In this document: in pieces, positions 18,452 to 26,686 of the stretch
Position numbering within the stretch: position 1 is the first letter of the stretch
Layout of the letters: every line of letters begins with the position of its first letter
Translations under genes and position numbers: made by a program
The notes under the pieces: generated by a model
The model's database searches: none
What the model was told of the DNA's origin: nothing
What the model saw: only the letters and a program-made list of their open reading frames with translations
Source: Marivivens sp. LCG002
GTDB taxonomy: Bacteria > Pseudomonadota > Alphaproteobacteria > Rhodobacterales > Rhodobacteraceae
Assembly: GCF_030264275.1 (NCBI RefSeq)
Contig: NZ_CP127165.1
Span: 1,600,001 to 1,664,000 of the forward strand
Length of the DNA: 64,000 bases
Direction: 5' to 3'

Positions 18452-18540
18452 GCCATACCTCCCTCTGATTTGGGTTTTGATAGCAAAGATCGGCGACCTG
18501 GGTCTGTCCTCTTTGAGGGGGGACATGCTAGCTTCTGCGA

Positions 18541-19230
18541 ATGACGGAACAGATGGAAAAGATCGACGCGTGCCTCGCCGCGCTTGGCACCGATGGGTTC
18601 GCCCAACGCTTTGTCGATTTCAGCGCAGCGCCCGGAGTGGACCAGCTCATGGTGTTCGATCTCGGATCGGACAGGATGCGCTGTCTGTTGTCCTATCATT
18701 ATTCGAACGCCGTCCTCGCAGGCACCTTGGCAAGCGAATATCTCGATGGCTGGTATCTGCGTGATCCGCTTTTGCCGCTTCTCGAGAAAGCCCTGCCCCA
18801 GACACTTAATGTGGTCGAAGTTGACGGCGCAGAAATGGACGAGGCCTATCGCGCCAAATTCTTTGAAAGCCCGGGTCTTCGGGCAAAAACGACCGTGATC
18901 GCGGTCGGGACCCGCCATCGCCTTTTTGTCAGCTTCTACGCATCAGAGGGCACGGCCACCCCCTGTGATCCCCGTCTGGCGAAACTCGCGTCGCGGCTTG
19001 CGCTTCTGCATTTCGAAACGGCGCACGCAAGCGCAACGCCCGCCCCGCTCAATGTGCTGAGCGAGCGGGAAAAAGCGGTCTGCCTCGGGATCCTGTCGGG
19101 ACATAAAGCCGAAGTGATTGCCGCCGATCTCGGCGTTGCGCCCTCAAGCGTCGTGACCTATCGCAAGCGCGCCTATGCCAAGCTCGGCATCACCTCGCGT
19201 GCGGGTCTCTTTGCGATCTGTGCCGACTAG
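18541..19230 (+). CDS. LuxR-type transcriptional regulator
   Basis: Regulator of 229 aa. The C-terminal LuxR helix-turn-helix (NVLSEREKAVCLGILSGHKA, VIAADLGVAPSSVVTYRKRA, YAKLGITSRAGLF) covers about residues 165-229. The N-terminal 150 residues look like a ligand- or signal-binding domain, but I see no convincing set of acyl-homoserine-lactone-binding residues and no LuxI gene beside it. It is divergent from the monooxygenase across 89 nt, so that operon is the most likely target. Confidence 0.8.
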   Translation: MTEQMEKIDACLAALGTDGFAQRFVDFSAAPGVDQLMVFDLGSDRMRCLLSYHYSNAVLAGTLASEYLDGWYLRDPLLPLLEKALPQTLNVVEVDGAEMDEAYRAKFFESPGLRAKTTVIAVGTRHRLFVSFYASEGTATPCDPRLAKLASRLALLHFETAHASATPAPLNVLSEREKAVCLGILSGHKAEVIAADLGVAPSSVVTYRKRAYAKLGITSRAGLFAICAD

Positions 19231-19263
19231 TGCAAAAAGCGCGGGTAAATGGCGCTCTTTGCA
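19231..19263. terminator. Stem-loop between convergent luxR-type and potA-like genes
   Basis: TGCAAAAAGCGC pairs with GCGCTCTTTGCA around a 9-nt loop, with one A-C mismatch. It begins directly after the stop codon of the LuxR-type gene and sits 9 nt before the end of the opposing potA-like gene. A-rich and T-rich arms on both strands make a bidirectional terminator plausible. There is no long T-run. Confidence 0.45.
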
Positions 19264-19272
19264 TTTGGCAAC

Positions 19273-20379
19273 TCAACTCTGGGGCAGAACGTAACAGGCC
19301 GCGCTGTCCCATGTGAGAGCATAGTCTTTGCCCGTGGCAAAGTTCAAAGCGGCAAGCTCGTGATGGCTCTTTTGCACTTTGATCTCTTGGCCGTTGGCGG
19401 TTTCGAAATAGACCGTCGCACTGGCACCGACGAATTCTTCGCCGATGGCGCGGGCAATGATCCCGCCCGTGCTCGATGACGCATCGCCGATCCGAATGTT
19501 TTCCGCGCTGACGATAAAGGACAGCGCATCACCCGTTTTCTTGGCATCGTCGCCTTCGGGATGAACGATGTAGCTTCCGTAATCGGTGTCGACGGTCCAA
19601 TTGTTGCCCGCAATATCGCTCAGGCGGCCGTTGAAGATATTCGCAGAGCCGAGGAACTCGGCCACGAATGTGTTCTTGGGCTTGTGATAGATTTCCTGCG
19701 GCGTGCCGATCTGTTCGACCTTGCCGCGGCTCATGATGATCACACGGTCGGCCATCGAAAAAGCCTCGGACATGGAATGGGTCACGTAGACGAAAGTGAT
19801 GCCGAGGTCTTTCTGGAGATTGGACAGAACCGCCTGCATCCGCACCTTGAGATGGGCATCAAGCGCCGATAGCGGCTCGTCAAGGAGGAGGATTTTCGGC
19901 TCGGTCACAAGCGCGCGGGCCAAGGCCACACGCTGTCTCTGACCGCCCGAAAGCTGCGAGACGTTGCGGTCGGCGAATTCGAGGATCTGCATCTTTTCGA
20001 GCCATGTGCGCGCCCGCTCCGCCCTCTCTTTCTTGCCGACGCCGCGCATCTTGAGACTGAATTCGACGTTCTCTTGAACGGTGAGAAACGGAAAGAGCGC
20101 AAGGCTCTGCCAGACCATCGGGGTATCGCGGTCCCATGTGGCCTTGCCGTTGACGCGCTCTCCATCGAGATAGATGTTGCCTTCGGTCGGGTCCTCTAGC
20201 CCCGCCAGCATGCGCAGCATGGTCGTTTTTCCGCATCTCGAAGATCCCATGATCGCAAGGAACTCTCCGCGGCGGATGTCGAAACTGGTCTCCTCGACGG
20301 CAACAAAGGCTCCGAACTTTTTGATAACGCAGTCAAATTTGACGATCGTGTCTGATGTGATTGTGCTTGTCATGATCAT
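19273..20379 (-). CDS. Polyamine-type ABC transporter ATP-binding protein (PotA-like), altered P-loop
   Basis: ATPase of 368 aa with a C-terminal TOBE-like domain (about 285-365). Q-loop (MVWQSLALFPFLTVQENV), signature (LSGGQRQRVALARAL) and Walker B (ILLLDEPLSALDAH) are intact. The P-loop reads GSSRCGKTT at residues 45-53: the glycine normally found at the fourth position of GPSGCGKTT is Arg48, encoded by AGA, one transition from GGA. The frame is otherwise full length. It overlaps the broken potC by ATGA. With potC frameshifted, potB truncated and no potD nearby, the locus appears to be decaying, and this protein may be non-functional. Confidence 0.8.
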   Translation of the reverse strand: MIMTSTITSDTIVKFDCVIKKFGAFVAVEETSFDIRRGEFLAIMGSSRCGKTTMLRMLAGLEDPTEGNIYLDGERVNGKATWDRDTPMVWQSLALFPFLTVQENVEFSLKMRGVGKKERAERARTWLEKMQILEFADRNVSQLSGGQRQRVALARALVTEPKILLLDEPLSALDAHLKVRMQAVLSNLQKDLGITFVYVTHSMSEAFSMADRVIIMSRGKVEQIGTPQEIYHKPKNTFVAEFLGSANIFNGRLSDIAGNNWTVDTDYGSYIVHPEGDDAKKTGDALSFIVSAENIRIGDASSSTGGIIARAIGEEFVGASATVYFETANGQEIKVQKSHHELAALNFATGKDYALTWDSAACYVLPQS

Positions 20380-21175
20380 TTCGAAGTCCTTGTCGGATTA
20401 CGCATCAGCATTTGCGCAAAAATAATGAGGATGATGGAGCTCAGGAACGCGAGCGAGCCGATGGCATTGATCCGCGGGCTGACCTGTCCTTGCAGGAAGC
20501 CCAAAATCTTGACGGGCAGCGTTTCATTGAGCCCCGAGACAAACCACGCCACGGCGAATTCATCGAACGAGACGGCCATCGTGATGAAGAGCGCAGCAAG
20601 AAGCGCGGGGCGGCAAAAGGGAATGATCACATGCCGCAGGGTCGCCCATTCGCTCCCCCCGAGGTTCCAGGAGGCGGCCTCGAGATCGGGGTCCATCTGC
20701 GACAGACGTAGCCGGATGATCGCCATGGCAAAGGGGCTGCACATCACGCCATGGGCGATGATGACCGACACCGCATGGCCCGAAAGATTGACGCGCGAGA
20801 GAAAGGCAAGCATCGCAAGCCCCATGATCACCACGGGAATCGTGGGCGGCAACAGCGCAAGCGCGAGATAGACGTTCTTGCCGAAAAAGCGGAAGCGGTA
20901 GTCGGTATAGGCCCCGCCGAACCCGAGGATCGTCGCGATAAGCGCAACGACGAGCCCGACTTTGACCGTGTTGAAAAAGCCGACCCAGACAAAGGGGTCC
21001 TCCCAAATCAGACGATACCATTCGGTCGAAAAGGCCCCGAGCGGGATCGACGGGAAGCGATCGGAATTGAGAGAGAAAGCAAAGCGCCGAGGATCGGAAG
21101 AAAGATAAAGGCGATGCAGGCGAAGAGACGGAGCCGCAGCGACGTCTCGATCAGTGGGTTCTTGTTCGTTTTCAT
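20376..21175 (-). pseudogene. Frameshifted ABC permease (PotC-like)
   Basis: A PotC-type permease split between two frames. The first part starts at ATG 21175 (MKTNKNPLIETSLRLR, then FIFLPILGALLS). The rest is read from another frame (FSLNSDRFPSIPLGAFSTEW onward, through ASWNLGGSEWATLRHVIIP) and ends at 20376. The two join only if one base is added or two are removed, most likely near the GA-repeat at 21069-21078. The start overlaps the potB fragment (ATGA) and the end overlaps potA (ATGA), so the original operon layout is preserved. It could be a true pseudogene or a sequencing error; reads over the repeat would tell. Confidence 0.75.
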
Positions 21176-21492
21176 TTTCCGCGCTCCCGATAGGCAAATT
21201 TGATGGCCGCAAAAGCGATCACAAGCAGGGTCGAGATCATCATCAGCGCCACGACGGAGGCACGCGGCCACTGCTGGCCCGATTTGGTGATGTCGGTGAC
21301 CATGATGGAAAGCGTCGGTGGGTTGCCGCCGCCAAGATAGAGCGGGCTCACGAAGTCACCGAACGAGAGGATAAAGGCAAAAAGAGCCGCAATCACAATG
21401 CCGACGCGGGCCGAGGGCACGATCACCTGAAGCACGGTGCGCAAACGACCACAGCGCAGGTTATGCGCCGCCTCGACCAGATCCCTGTTCAC
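21172..21492 (-). pseudogene. 5'-truncated ABC permease remnant (PotB-like C-terminus)
   Basis: Only about 106 residues remain, starting at the ATPase-docking loop (NRDLVEAAHNLRCGRLRTVL) and ending with the last two membrane segments (FILSFGDFVSPLYLGGGNPP). A full PotB has roughly 280-300 aa, so about 180 residues at the N-terminus are missing. No membrane-protein sequence continues upstream, where the divergent GlxA-type regulator begins within 65 nt. The first codon is GTG, preceded by GGAGGAGGGG at short spacing, so the fragment may still be translated. The binding-protein gene potD is absent too, which suggests a single deletion ending near 21490. Confidence 0.75.
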
Positions 21493-21557
21493 GGCCCCTC
21501 CTCCGTCACCCCCCTCAGCGATGAATATATCCCTGAAGCGTAAAGCATAATTTTCCC

Positions 21558-22601
21558 ATGAACGAGATCCGCTCCATCATCCCCTTCGGCGTCGAATATG
21601 TGCCTGTTCTTGAAAAACGGGAAACTCAGGACTTGGTCTTTTGCCTTGCCTCCAATTTCACCCTTCTGGCTTTCAGCTCTGCCATCGAGCCGCTGCGGAT
21701 TGCCAACCAGCTCGCGCAAAAACCGCTCTATCGCTGGGAGGTCCGCTCGGCCGACGGTGAGCCCGTGACAAGTTCGGCGGGACTGTCGATTGCGGTCGAC
21801 GGGGATTGTTCGAACATCCCCTCTCATGCAACCGTCTTGATCTGCGCCGGCAATTCGGCATCGCGCAATATCACACCCGCGCATGTCGCTTTGGTCAACC
21901 GCCACTATCGGCACGGCGGGACTGTGGGCGGCATCTGCACGGGCGCCTTTGCCCTTGCCAAGGCGGGTATCCTGACGGGCCGCAATTTTACGCTGCACTG
22001 GGAGAACCAATCCGAGTTCAAATGCAATTTCGAAAACCTCGCCCCGACGCGGCATCGTTTCGAAATTGATCGCCGCGTCATGACCTGTGGCGGCGGGGCT
22101 GCTTCGATCGATATGATGGTCGAGTTGATCTCAAGCCACTACGGCAAGGCCTTTGCCTTTTCGGTCGCGGAGATGTGCCTGCGGCAGCCATCACAGGCCG
22201 CCTCGGATGATCAACGCAGTTCGCTGTCGAATGTGCTCGGCTCGCGCCATCCGATCCTTCTTCTTCAGGTCGTGAAATACATGCAGGACAATCTCGAAGA
22301 CCTTCTGACAATCGATCAACTGGTCGATCTGACGGGATATTCCCGCCGCCATATCGAACGGGTGTTCAAGGAAAACCTCGGGCTTTCGCCCTATAGCTTT
22401 TATCGCGAGCTACGCCTTGACCATGCGCGCGTTCTGCTCAGCACGACGAACAAGCCCTTGATCGAGGTTGCAATCATGTCGGGCTTCAACTCGGTCCACA
22501 ATTTCTCGCGCCGCTTCAAGGAAAAGTTCGGCGTCCCGCCCAGCCACTATTTCGCCAAGGACGCAATCAGCGGTCGCGCGCGAGAGTTGGTCAGACGCTA
22601 G
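21558..22601 (+). CDS. GlxA-type transcriptional regulator (DJ-1/PfpI plus AraC HTH)
   Basis: Regulator of 347 aa. An amidotransferase-like DJ-1/PfpI domain spans residues 15-190 (DLVFCLASNFTLLAFSSAIE, GGTVGGICTGAFALAKAGIL, TCGGGAASIDMMVELI). An AraC-type double HTH follows (DNLEDLLTIDQLVDLTGYSR, HIERVFKENLGLSPYSFYRE, IMSGFNSVHNFSRRFKEKFG). Relatives such as GbdR, CdhR and ArgR control choline, carnitine, arginine and polyamine use in pseudomonads. It is divergent from the pot remnant and probably once regulated that transporter (inference). Confidence 0.85.
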   Translation: MNEIRSIIPFGVEYVPVLEKRETQDLVFCLASNFTLLAFSSAIEPLRIANQLAQKPLYRWEVRSADGEPVTSSAGLSIAVDGDCSNIPSHATVLICAGNSASRNITPAHVALVNRHYRHGGTVGGICTGAFALAKAGILTGRNFTLHWENQSEFKCNFENLAPTRHRFEIDRRVMTCGGGAASIDMMVELISSHYGKAFAFSVAEMCLRQPSQAASDDQRSSLSNVLGSRHPILLLQVVKYMQDNLEDLLTIDQLVDLTGYSRRHIERVFKENLGLSPYSFYRELRLDHARVLLSTTNKPLIEVAIMSGFNSVHNFSRRFKEKFGVPPSHYFAKDAISGRARELVRR

Positions 22602-22643
22602 TCCAAAGGGAACCGTCTACGCCGACACGCCGAAGATCACAGG

Positions 22644-22666
22644 TCCGGAGCGCGATGCGCTCTGGA
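22644..22666. terminator. Stem-loop after the GlxA-type regulator
   Basis: TCCGGAGCGC pairs with GCGCTCTGGA (one G-U pair) around a 3-nt loop, 42 nt after the regulator stop and abutting the end of the convergent 77-aa gene. The sequence after it is only moderately T-rich. It may serve both converging transcripts. Confidence 0.45.
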
Positions 22667-22900
22667 TCAGTCTTTGTTGAGACCTTCTTTGCGGCCCGCC
22701 CACATCAGTTCGAGGCCAAGCCAGAGGCCCCCGAGGGCTGCGGGAATTTGGGCAATGGCGATTGCGATGCCGGGGTGCTCCATCGCCATGATCGTGCGGA
22801 CATTCACCGCGATCCCCAAAAAGCCGAACACCATCAAGACCGTGGTGATGGCCAGAATGATCATTTGCTTGGAACCGAGGTCGAGTTTGTTCTTTGACAT
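22667..22900 (-). CDS. Small two-helix membrane protein, function unknown
   Basis: Protein of 77 aa, not recognised. It has a charged N-terminus, a membrane segment at about residues 12-32 (MIILAITTVLMVFGFLGIAV) and a second at 44-65 (IAIAIAQIPAALGGLWLGLE), then a charged tail ending KEGLNKD. A clear ribosome-binding site, AAGGGA, lies ahead of the ATG, which supports a real gene. It is convergent with the GlxA-type regulator and divergent from the membrane protein at 23229. Confidence 0.65.
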   Translation of the reverse strand: MSKNKLDLGSKQMIILAITTVLMVFGFLGIAVNVRTIMAMEHPGIAIAIAQIPAALGGLWLGLELMWAGRKEGLNKD

Positions 22901-23228
22901 GGTAAAATCCCTTAATACATTCCATTTGTATAATGTTTAAGCGCCAACGTAAAGCCGATAAATGGCTTTACCCTCAACGAAAAAGTCGTTCCGCGATTCA
23001 CCCCCCGTGCCCCACGGACCCAGGGATAGTCTTGGACTTATAAGACATATCAATCTGATCCCGCCTGTTATTCTAAAGAATTGATTTATCTGAAATCGTT
23101 GTGCAAATAGGCTCATCCGACACAAAGACGACAAACGCAAACGATACGATCCACGCGCAGATATTTCGAAAGAGCCGCGCGCCCCGCTTGAACCAAATCC
23201 ACTCTCGCCCCGCACTTATGGCACCCGA
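22901..23228. other. 328-nt divergent intergenic region, no gene seen
   Basis: Region between two divergent membrane-protein genes, AT-rich near 22901-22980 and mixed in composition elsewhere. It must carry promoters for both genes. I see a minor CCGTG-CCC-CACGG hairpin (23005-23017) and nothing else that stands out. A 92-codon frame on the minus strand (22937-23215) has no family resemblance, and I do not call it. Confidence 0.4.
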
Positions 23229-23807
23229 ATGAACAACGTCACTACGTTCAGCTTTCAAAAGCTGGTTTTGATCTCAATCGCCTATCTCGTCGCGCATTCG
23301 TTCACGACAGGTCTTTTCGATCCCATCCGCTCCATTCTGGCGCCGAATATCCCCCCGAACATCAGTCTTCTTTTCATTCCTCACGGGATCAGGGTGATCG
23401 TGTTCTATCGCTATGGCGCTTGGGGCTATGCCTATCTCACCCCTCCCGCCTTTTTGATGTGGGTTCTGGAAGTCTTCGGCAACGGCAACGATTTCTACCT
23501 GCTCCTGACCGGATTTGTATCATTGGCAAGCACCCATGCGGGCGTCGGCATTGCCCGCGCACTCATGGACAGAAACGGGAATGGAACGGCAGGTTTCCTG
23601 CCTTGGAAACCAATTGTCGCAGCAGGGCTTTTCGCCTCCTGTCTCAACTCCCTTTGCCTTACATTCCTATACGCGCAGCAGCTTGATACGCTGAGTTTCT
23701 GGGCCTATTTGTTCGGCGACATTATGGGTGTTCTGGGGGCTATGGTCTTGGTGCGTGCGTTCTTGATGATCGCCATGGCGCTCAATACGACCACAGGGAA
23801 AGAATAA
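23229..23807 (+). CDS. Conserved multi-pass membrane protein, paralogue 1
   Basis: Membrane protein of 192 aa with five or six hydrophobic segments, not recognised as a characterised family. It is clearly paralogous to the gene at 24159-24740. They align without gaps across about 130 residues, sharing ILAPNIPxN, FIPHGxRV, GxWGYxYL, MWxLEVxGxxND, LNSxxLTxLY and YLFGD. The invariant polar residues (Asn, Pro, His-Gly-x-Arg, Glu, Asn-Asp) clustered near membrane edges suggest a conserved binding or catalytic site, or a sensory domain like MASE types, but no signalling domain is attached. A good Shine-Dalgarno is not obvious. Confidence 0.7.
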   Translation: MNNVTTFSFQKLVLISIAYLVAHSFTTGLFDPIRSILAPNIPPNISLLFIPHGIRVIVFYRYGAWGYAYLTPPAFLMWVLEVFGNGNDFYLLLTGFVSLASTHAGVGIARALMDRNGNGTAGFLPWKPIVAAGLFASCLNSLCLTFLYAQQLDTLSFWAYLFGDIMGVLGAMVLVRAFLMIAMALNTTTGKE

Positions 23808-23869
23808 GGGGCGGGATCGCGAGGCGTGTCGAACGCGAACCCAAAACAAGAGACGAAGAGGCCGAGTAT

Positions 23870-24172
23870 ATGACCGACGCAATGAAAGCGCTCGTCGCAA
23901 TGAGGAAGCTCACCACGGAAATGGAGCGGGATTTGGGGATTGCCGACCTGTCGGAGCCGCAGAAACTGTCTTATCTCGCGGCTGTCGATCTTCAGGACTC
24001 CCAAGGCCTCCTCTCCAGCTCTGAACTGCGCCAGCATCCTCTCGTCAAGGACCTGCCCCGCCCGACCTATTTCCGCGCGTTGGTGGCACTTGAAGAGGCG
24101 GGACGTCTTTTCAGACCAAAGGGCGTCTTGCGCGGAAAGTTTTCGACGAAAGCCAGCGATGCGGGATCATAA
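23870..24172 (+). CDS. Small winged-helix-like putative regulator
   Basis: Soluble protein of 100 aa. LSEPQKLSYLAAVDLQDSQG, SSSELRQHPLVKDLPRPTYF and RALVALEEAGRLFRPKG read like helix, recognition helix and wing of a MarR-like or related winged-helix DNA-binding domain. The family is not certain. It is transcribed with the flanking paralogous membrane-protein genes: 62 nt after the first, and overlapping the second by 14 nt, so translational coupling is likely. It may regulate the cluster. Confidence 0.6.
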   Translation: MTDAMKALVAMRKLTTEMERDLGIADLSEPQKLSYLAAVDLQDSQGLLSSSELRQHPLVKDLPRPTYFRALVALEEAGRLFRPKGVLRGKFSTKASDAGS

Positions 24173-24740
24173 GACAGGATTCTCGGGCGCAACCTGGCTC
24201 ACGGTTACGGTTGCCTATGTTGCGACCTATTCGATGACGAACGGGTTTTTCACACCGCTCGAGAATATCCTTGCCCCCAACATCCCTTCGAATGTGAGCT
24301 TGATGTTCATCCCGCACGGAGTGCGCGTCCTTACCTTCTATTTCTTCGGGCTTTGGGGCTATCTCTACCTTGCGCCTGTGGTCTGGGTGATGTGGGCGCT
24401 CGAAGTCTATGGTCAGAGCAATGACGGATACCTTTCGATCGGGATCTTCATATCGCTCTTTGCTTGTCATTTCGGGGTCGAGATCTGCAAACGCCTGTTC
24501 CAGACCAATGGCAAACAGGGTGGCTTGGGCTTCAACTGGAAACAACTCCTTGCCGCAGGCACGATCGGATCGCTCCTCAATTCCACAGGCTTGACCTGGC
24601 TCTACAACTCGACCTTCGAGCCCCTGACCTTTGCAGGGTATTTGTTCGGAGATGTCGCAGGCCAGTTTTTCCTGATGCTTTTGCTGATCTTCTTCTTCAG
24701 GCTCGCAAGCCGCTCTACGGCCATCACGGACCGCATCTGA
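24159..24740 (+). CDS. Conserved multi-pass membrane protein, paralogue 2
   Basis: Membrane protein of 193 aa and the partner paralogue of 23229-23807. The N-terminus has the segment FSGATWLTVTVAYVATYSMT, then the shared ILAPNIPSNVSLMFIPHG block, WGYLYLAP, ALEVYGQSND and, at the end, FAGYLFGDVAGQFF. I start it at the ATG at 24159, which lies inside the winged-helix gene; a longer open frame back to 23940 is only a shadow of that gene. Function unknown. Retention of both copies in one operon suggests a heteromeric pair or duplicated specificity. Confidence 0.7.
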   Translation: MRDHKTGFSGATWLTVTVAYVATYSMTNGFFTPLENILAPNIPSNVSLMFIPHGVRVLTFYFFGLWGYLYLAPVVWVMWALEVYGQSNDGYLSIGIFISLFACHFGVEICKRLFQTNGKQGGLGFNWKQLLAAGTIGSLLNSTGLTWLYNSTFEPLTFAGYLFGDVAGQFFLMLLLIFFFRLASRSTAITDRI

Positions 24741-24826
24741 TCGGGTTCGGCGAGTCAGTTAGACGCGGAAGATCAGAACCAAAACAATGTCTTGGCACAA
24801 TGCATTCATCGGCTTGGGAGGAAAAG

Positions 24827-24902
24827 TGGTGCCCCCAGAGAGACTCGAACTCCCGACCCACTGATTACAAATCAGTTGCTCTACCAGCTGAGCTATAGGG
24901 GC
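24827..24902 (-). tRNA. tRNA-Thr (anticodon UGU)
   Basis: A 76-nt cloverleaf on the minus strand with encoded CCA. The acceptor stem is GCCCCTA paired to TGGGGGC. The D-arm contains AGCTCAGCTGGTAGAGC, and the anticodon arm is ACTGA-TTTGTAA-TCAGT with anticodon TGT. The T-arm contains GGGAGTTCGAGTCTCTC. I saw no duplicated 3' end nearby that would mark an integrated element. Confidence 0.95.
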
Positions 24903-24952
24903 ACTCGGGAGCCATTTAACGTGCAGCCGAGCGCTCTGCAAGTCGTTTTGAG

Positions 24953-26608
24953 TTACTTATTTGCTCTGGCCAGAAGTGCGACCGCAATCAGCCCCACGAG
25001 CGTGATCATAAGCGCGGCGGGCGCGGCCTCGGCGATCTTTTCGAGCGAGGCTTTCTCATGAACTCGGGTCGCCAAGGTATTGTAGTTAAAGGGTCTGAGC
25101 AAAAGCGTGGCAGGAAGCTCTTTGACGCAATCGACAAAGACCAGCAGCAAGGTCGAGCCGAGCGACGCCCGCATCAAGGGTGCGTAAACCGTGCGGAGTG
25201 CGCCGCCTGCGGACTGCCCCAAGGAGCGCGCTGCGGCTTGCAGACTGGGCGAGACACGGCCAAAGGCGGCATCGGCAGAGCTTTGCGCGATGGCGAAGAA
25301 ACGCACGCAATAGGCCAGAACAAGGGCAAAGGCCGTTCCCGTCAGCATCAGGCCCGGGTCCCAGCCCGTCAAAGCCAGAATCCCGTCGGCGATACGGTTA
25401 TCAAGGGCTGCAAGCGGGATGAGGATACCAAGCCCGAGCACTGCGCCGGGAGAGGCATAACCGATCGCGGTGATCGGCATCAAAAGCCGCGGCAGCGCCT
25501 TGCCCGACAAACGCACCCCGTAAACCATGAGCACGCCCCCGAGCACGGTGAGGACTGCCGCCGCCCCGCCTGTGGCGAGCGTATGCCACAGCGCCTTGAG
25601 CAAACCGGGGGCCACCCATTCGGCCGCATCCATCGCATGGGTCAAGAGCACCGCAACAGGCAGCACGAAGCCCATGAAGAACGGCACGAAACACAAGGCC
25701 CCCGCAAGCCAGCTTTGCAGCCCCTTCAATTCGGTCGGAACCACGGGCCGTGCGCCACGGGCCGAGCCATAGAAACGACTTCTCCGGCGCGAGAGCTTCT
25801 CAAGAGTCACAAGCAGCACGATGAGCGTCAGAACCAGCGTCGCGATCTGGGCCGCGCCGCCGAGGTTGCCCCCCTGAAGCCAGACGGTGAAAATCCCTGT
25901 GGTCAGGGTCTGGACGGCAAAGAAATCGACGGTGCCGAAATCGTTGACGGTTTCCATCATCACGACCGCCGCACCTGCCGCGATTGCGGGACGGGCGAGC
26001 GGAAGCCCGACGCGGATAAAGCGGCCAAACGGACCGACACCCAAGGCGCGCGCGACCTCATACCCTGCCCCGCTTTGCTCGCGGAAAGCCGCGCGTGCGA
26101 GGATATAGACGTAAGGATAAAGCGACGCCGAGAGCACAAGGATCGCGGCCCAATGGCTGCGGATCGCGGGGAACCAGTAATCGCGGGAATTCTCCCAGCC
26201 GAACATCTCGCGCAGCGTGGTTTGCACGGGCCCTGCGTATTCAAGGAAATCGACCAGAGCATAGGCCCCGACATAGGCCGGCACCGCAAGCGGCATCAAA
26301 AGCGCCCACTGGAGCCAGCGGCGTCCCTTGAAGCGATACATCACCATCAGCCAAGCCGCACCCGTGCCCACCATCGAGGTCAAGAGCCCGACCGAGAACA
26401 TCAAGATACCCGTATTGGCGAGATAGCGCGGCAAAGTCGTCGAAATCAGATGCCCCCAGACGTTTTCGGTCGGGGTCAGTGCAAACCAGATCACCGCGAT
26501 GATCGGTAAAAGCACCAAAACCGCGATGAAAAGCGCCCCCATCGACCATGGGTCGATGCGAATGGCGCGTTGGCTCGGGCGGAATATCTGACCACTTTGC
26601 TCGGACAT
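24953..26608 (-). CDS. Iron(III)-type ABC transporter permease (FbpB-like), orphan
   Basis: Permease of 551 aa with two fused binding-protein-dependent transport domains (about 12 membrane segments), as in FbpB/SfuB iron importers. Two EAA-type loops are visible: AAFREQSGAGYEVARALGVG and SPSLQAAARSLGQSAGGALR. It should move ferric iron or a chelate from a periplasmic protein into the cytoplasm. No binding protein or ATPase gene adjoins it, so its partners must be elsewhere. It is divergent from the gene at 26687 across 78 nt. Confidence 0.85.
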   Translation of the reverse strand: MSEQSGQIFRPSQRAIRIDPWSMGALFIAVLVLLPIIAVIWFALTPTENVWGHLISTTLPRYLANTGILMFSVGLLTSMVGTGAAWLMVMYRFKGRRWLQWALLMPLAVPAYVGAYALVDFLEYAGPVQTTLREMFGWENSRDYWFPAIRSHWAAILVLSASLYPYVYILARAAFREQSGAGYEVARALGVGPFGRFIRVGLPLARPAIAAGAAVVMMETVNDFGTVDFFAVQTLTTGIFTVWLQGGNLGGAAQIATLVLTLIVLLVTLEKLSRRRSRFYGSARGARPVVPTELKGLQSWLAGALCFVPFFMGFVLPVAVLLTHAMDAAEWVAPGLLKALWHTLATGGAAAVLTVLGGVLMVYGVRLSGKALPRLLMPITAIGYASPGAVLGLGILIPLAALDNRIADGILALTGWDPGLMLTGTAFALVLAYCVRFFAIAQSSADAAFGRVSPSLQAAARSLGQSAGGALRTVYAPLMRASLGSTLLLVFVDCVKELPATLLLRPFNYNTLATRVHEKASLEKIAEAAPAALMITLVGLIAVALLARANK

Positions 26609-26686
26609 AATCCGTGCGATACCCGAAAGCGGTTTCCCTGTCCAGAAAAGCCCTTATATAGGAACGAAAGAATTTCGGACGACGAC

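Noticed and set aside
18541-19230. Quorum-sensing LuxR/LuxI pair
   Set aside because: No synthase gene adjoins the regulator and its N-terminal domain lacks a convincing set of acyl-homoserine-lactone contact residues; more likely a local regulator of the monooxygenase.
22937-23215. A 92-codon minus-strand frame in the gap before the first membrane paralogue
   Set aside because: No ribosome-binding site, no hydrophobic or domain pattern, low-complexity start; more likely promoter DNA.
24827-24902. Integration site at tRNA-Thr
   Set aside because: No integrase gene and no repeat of the tRNA 3' end in the window.
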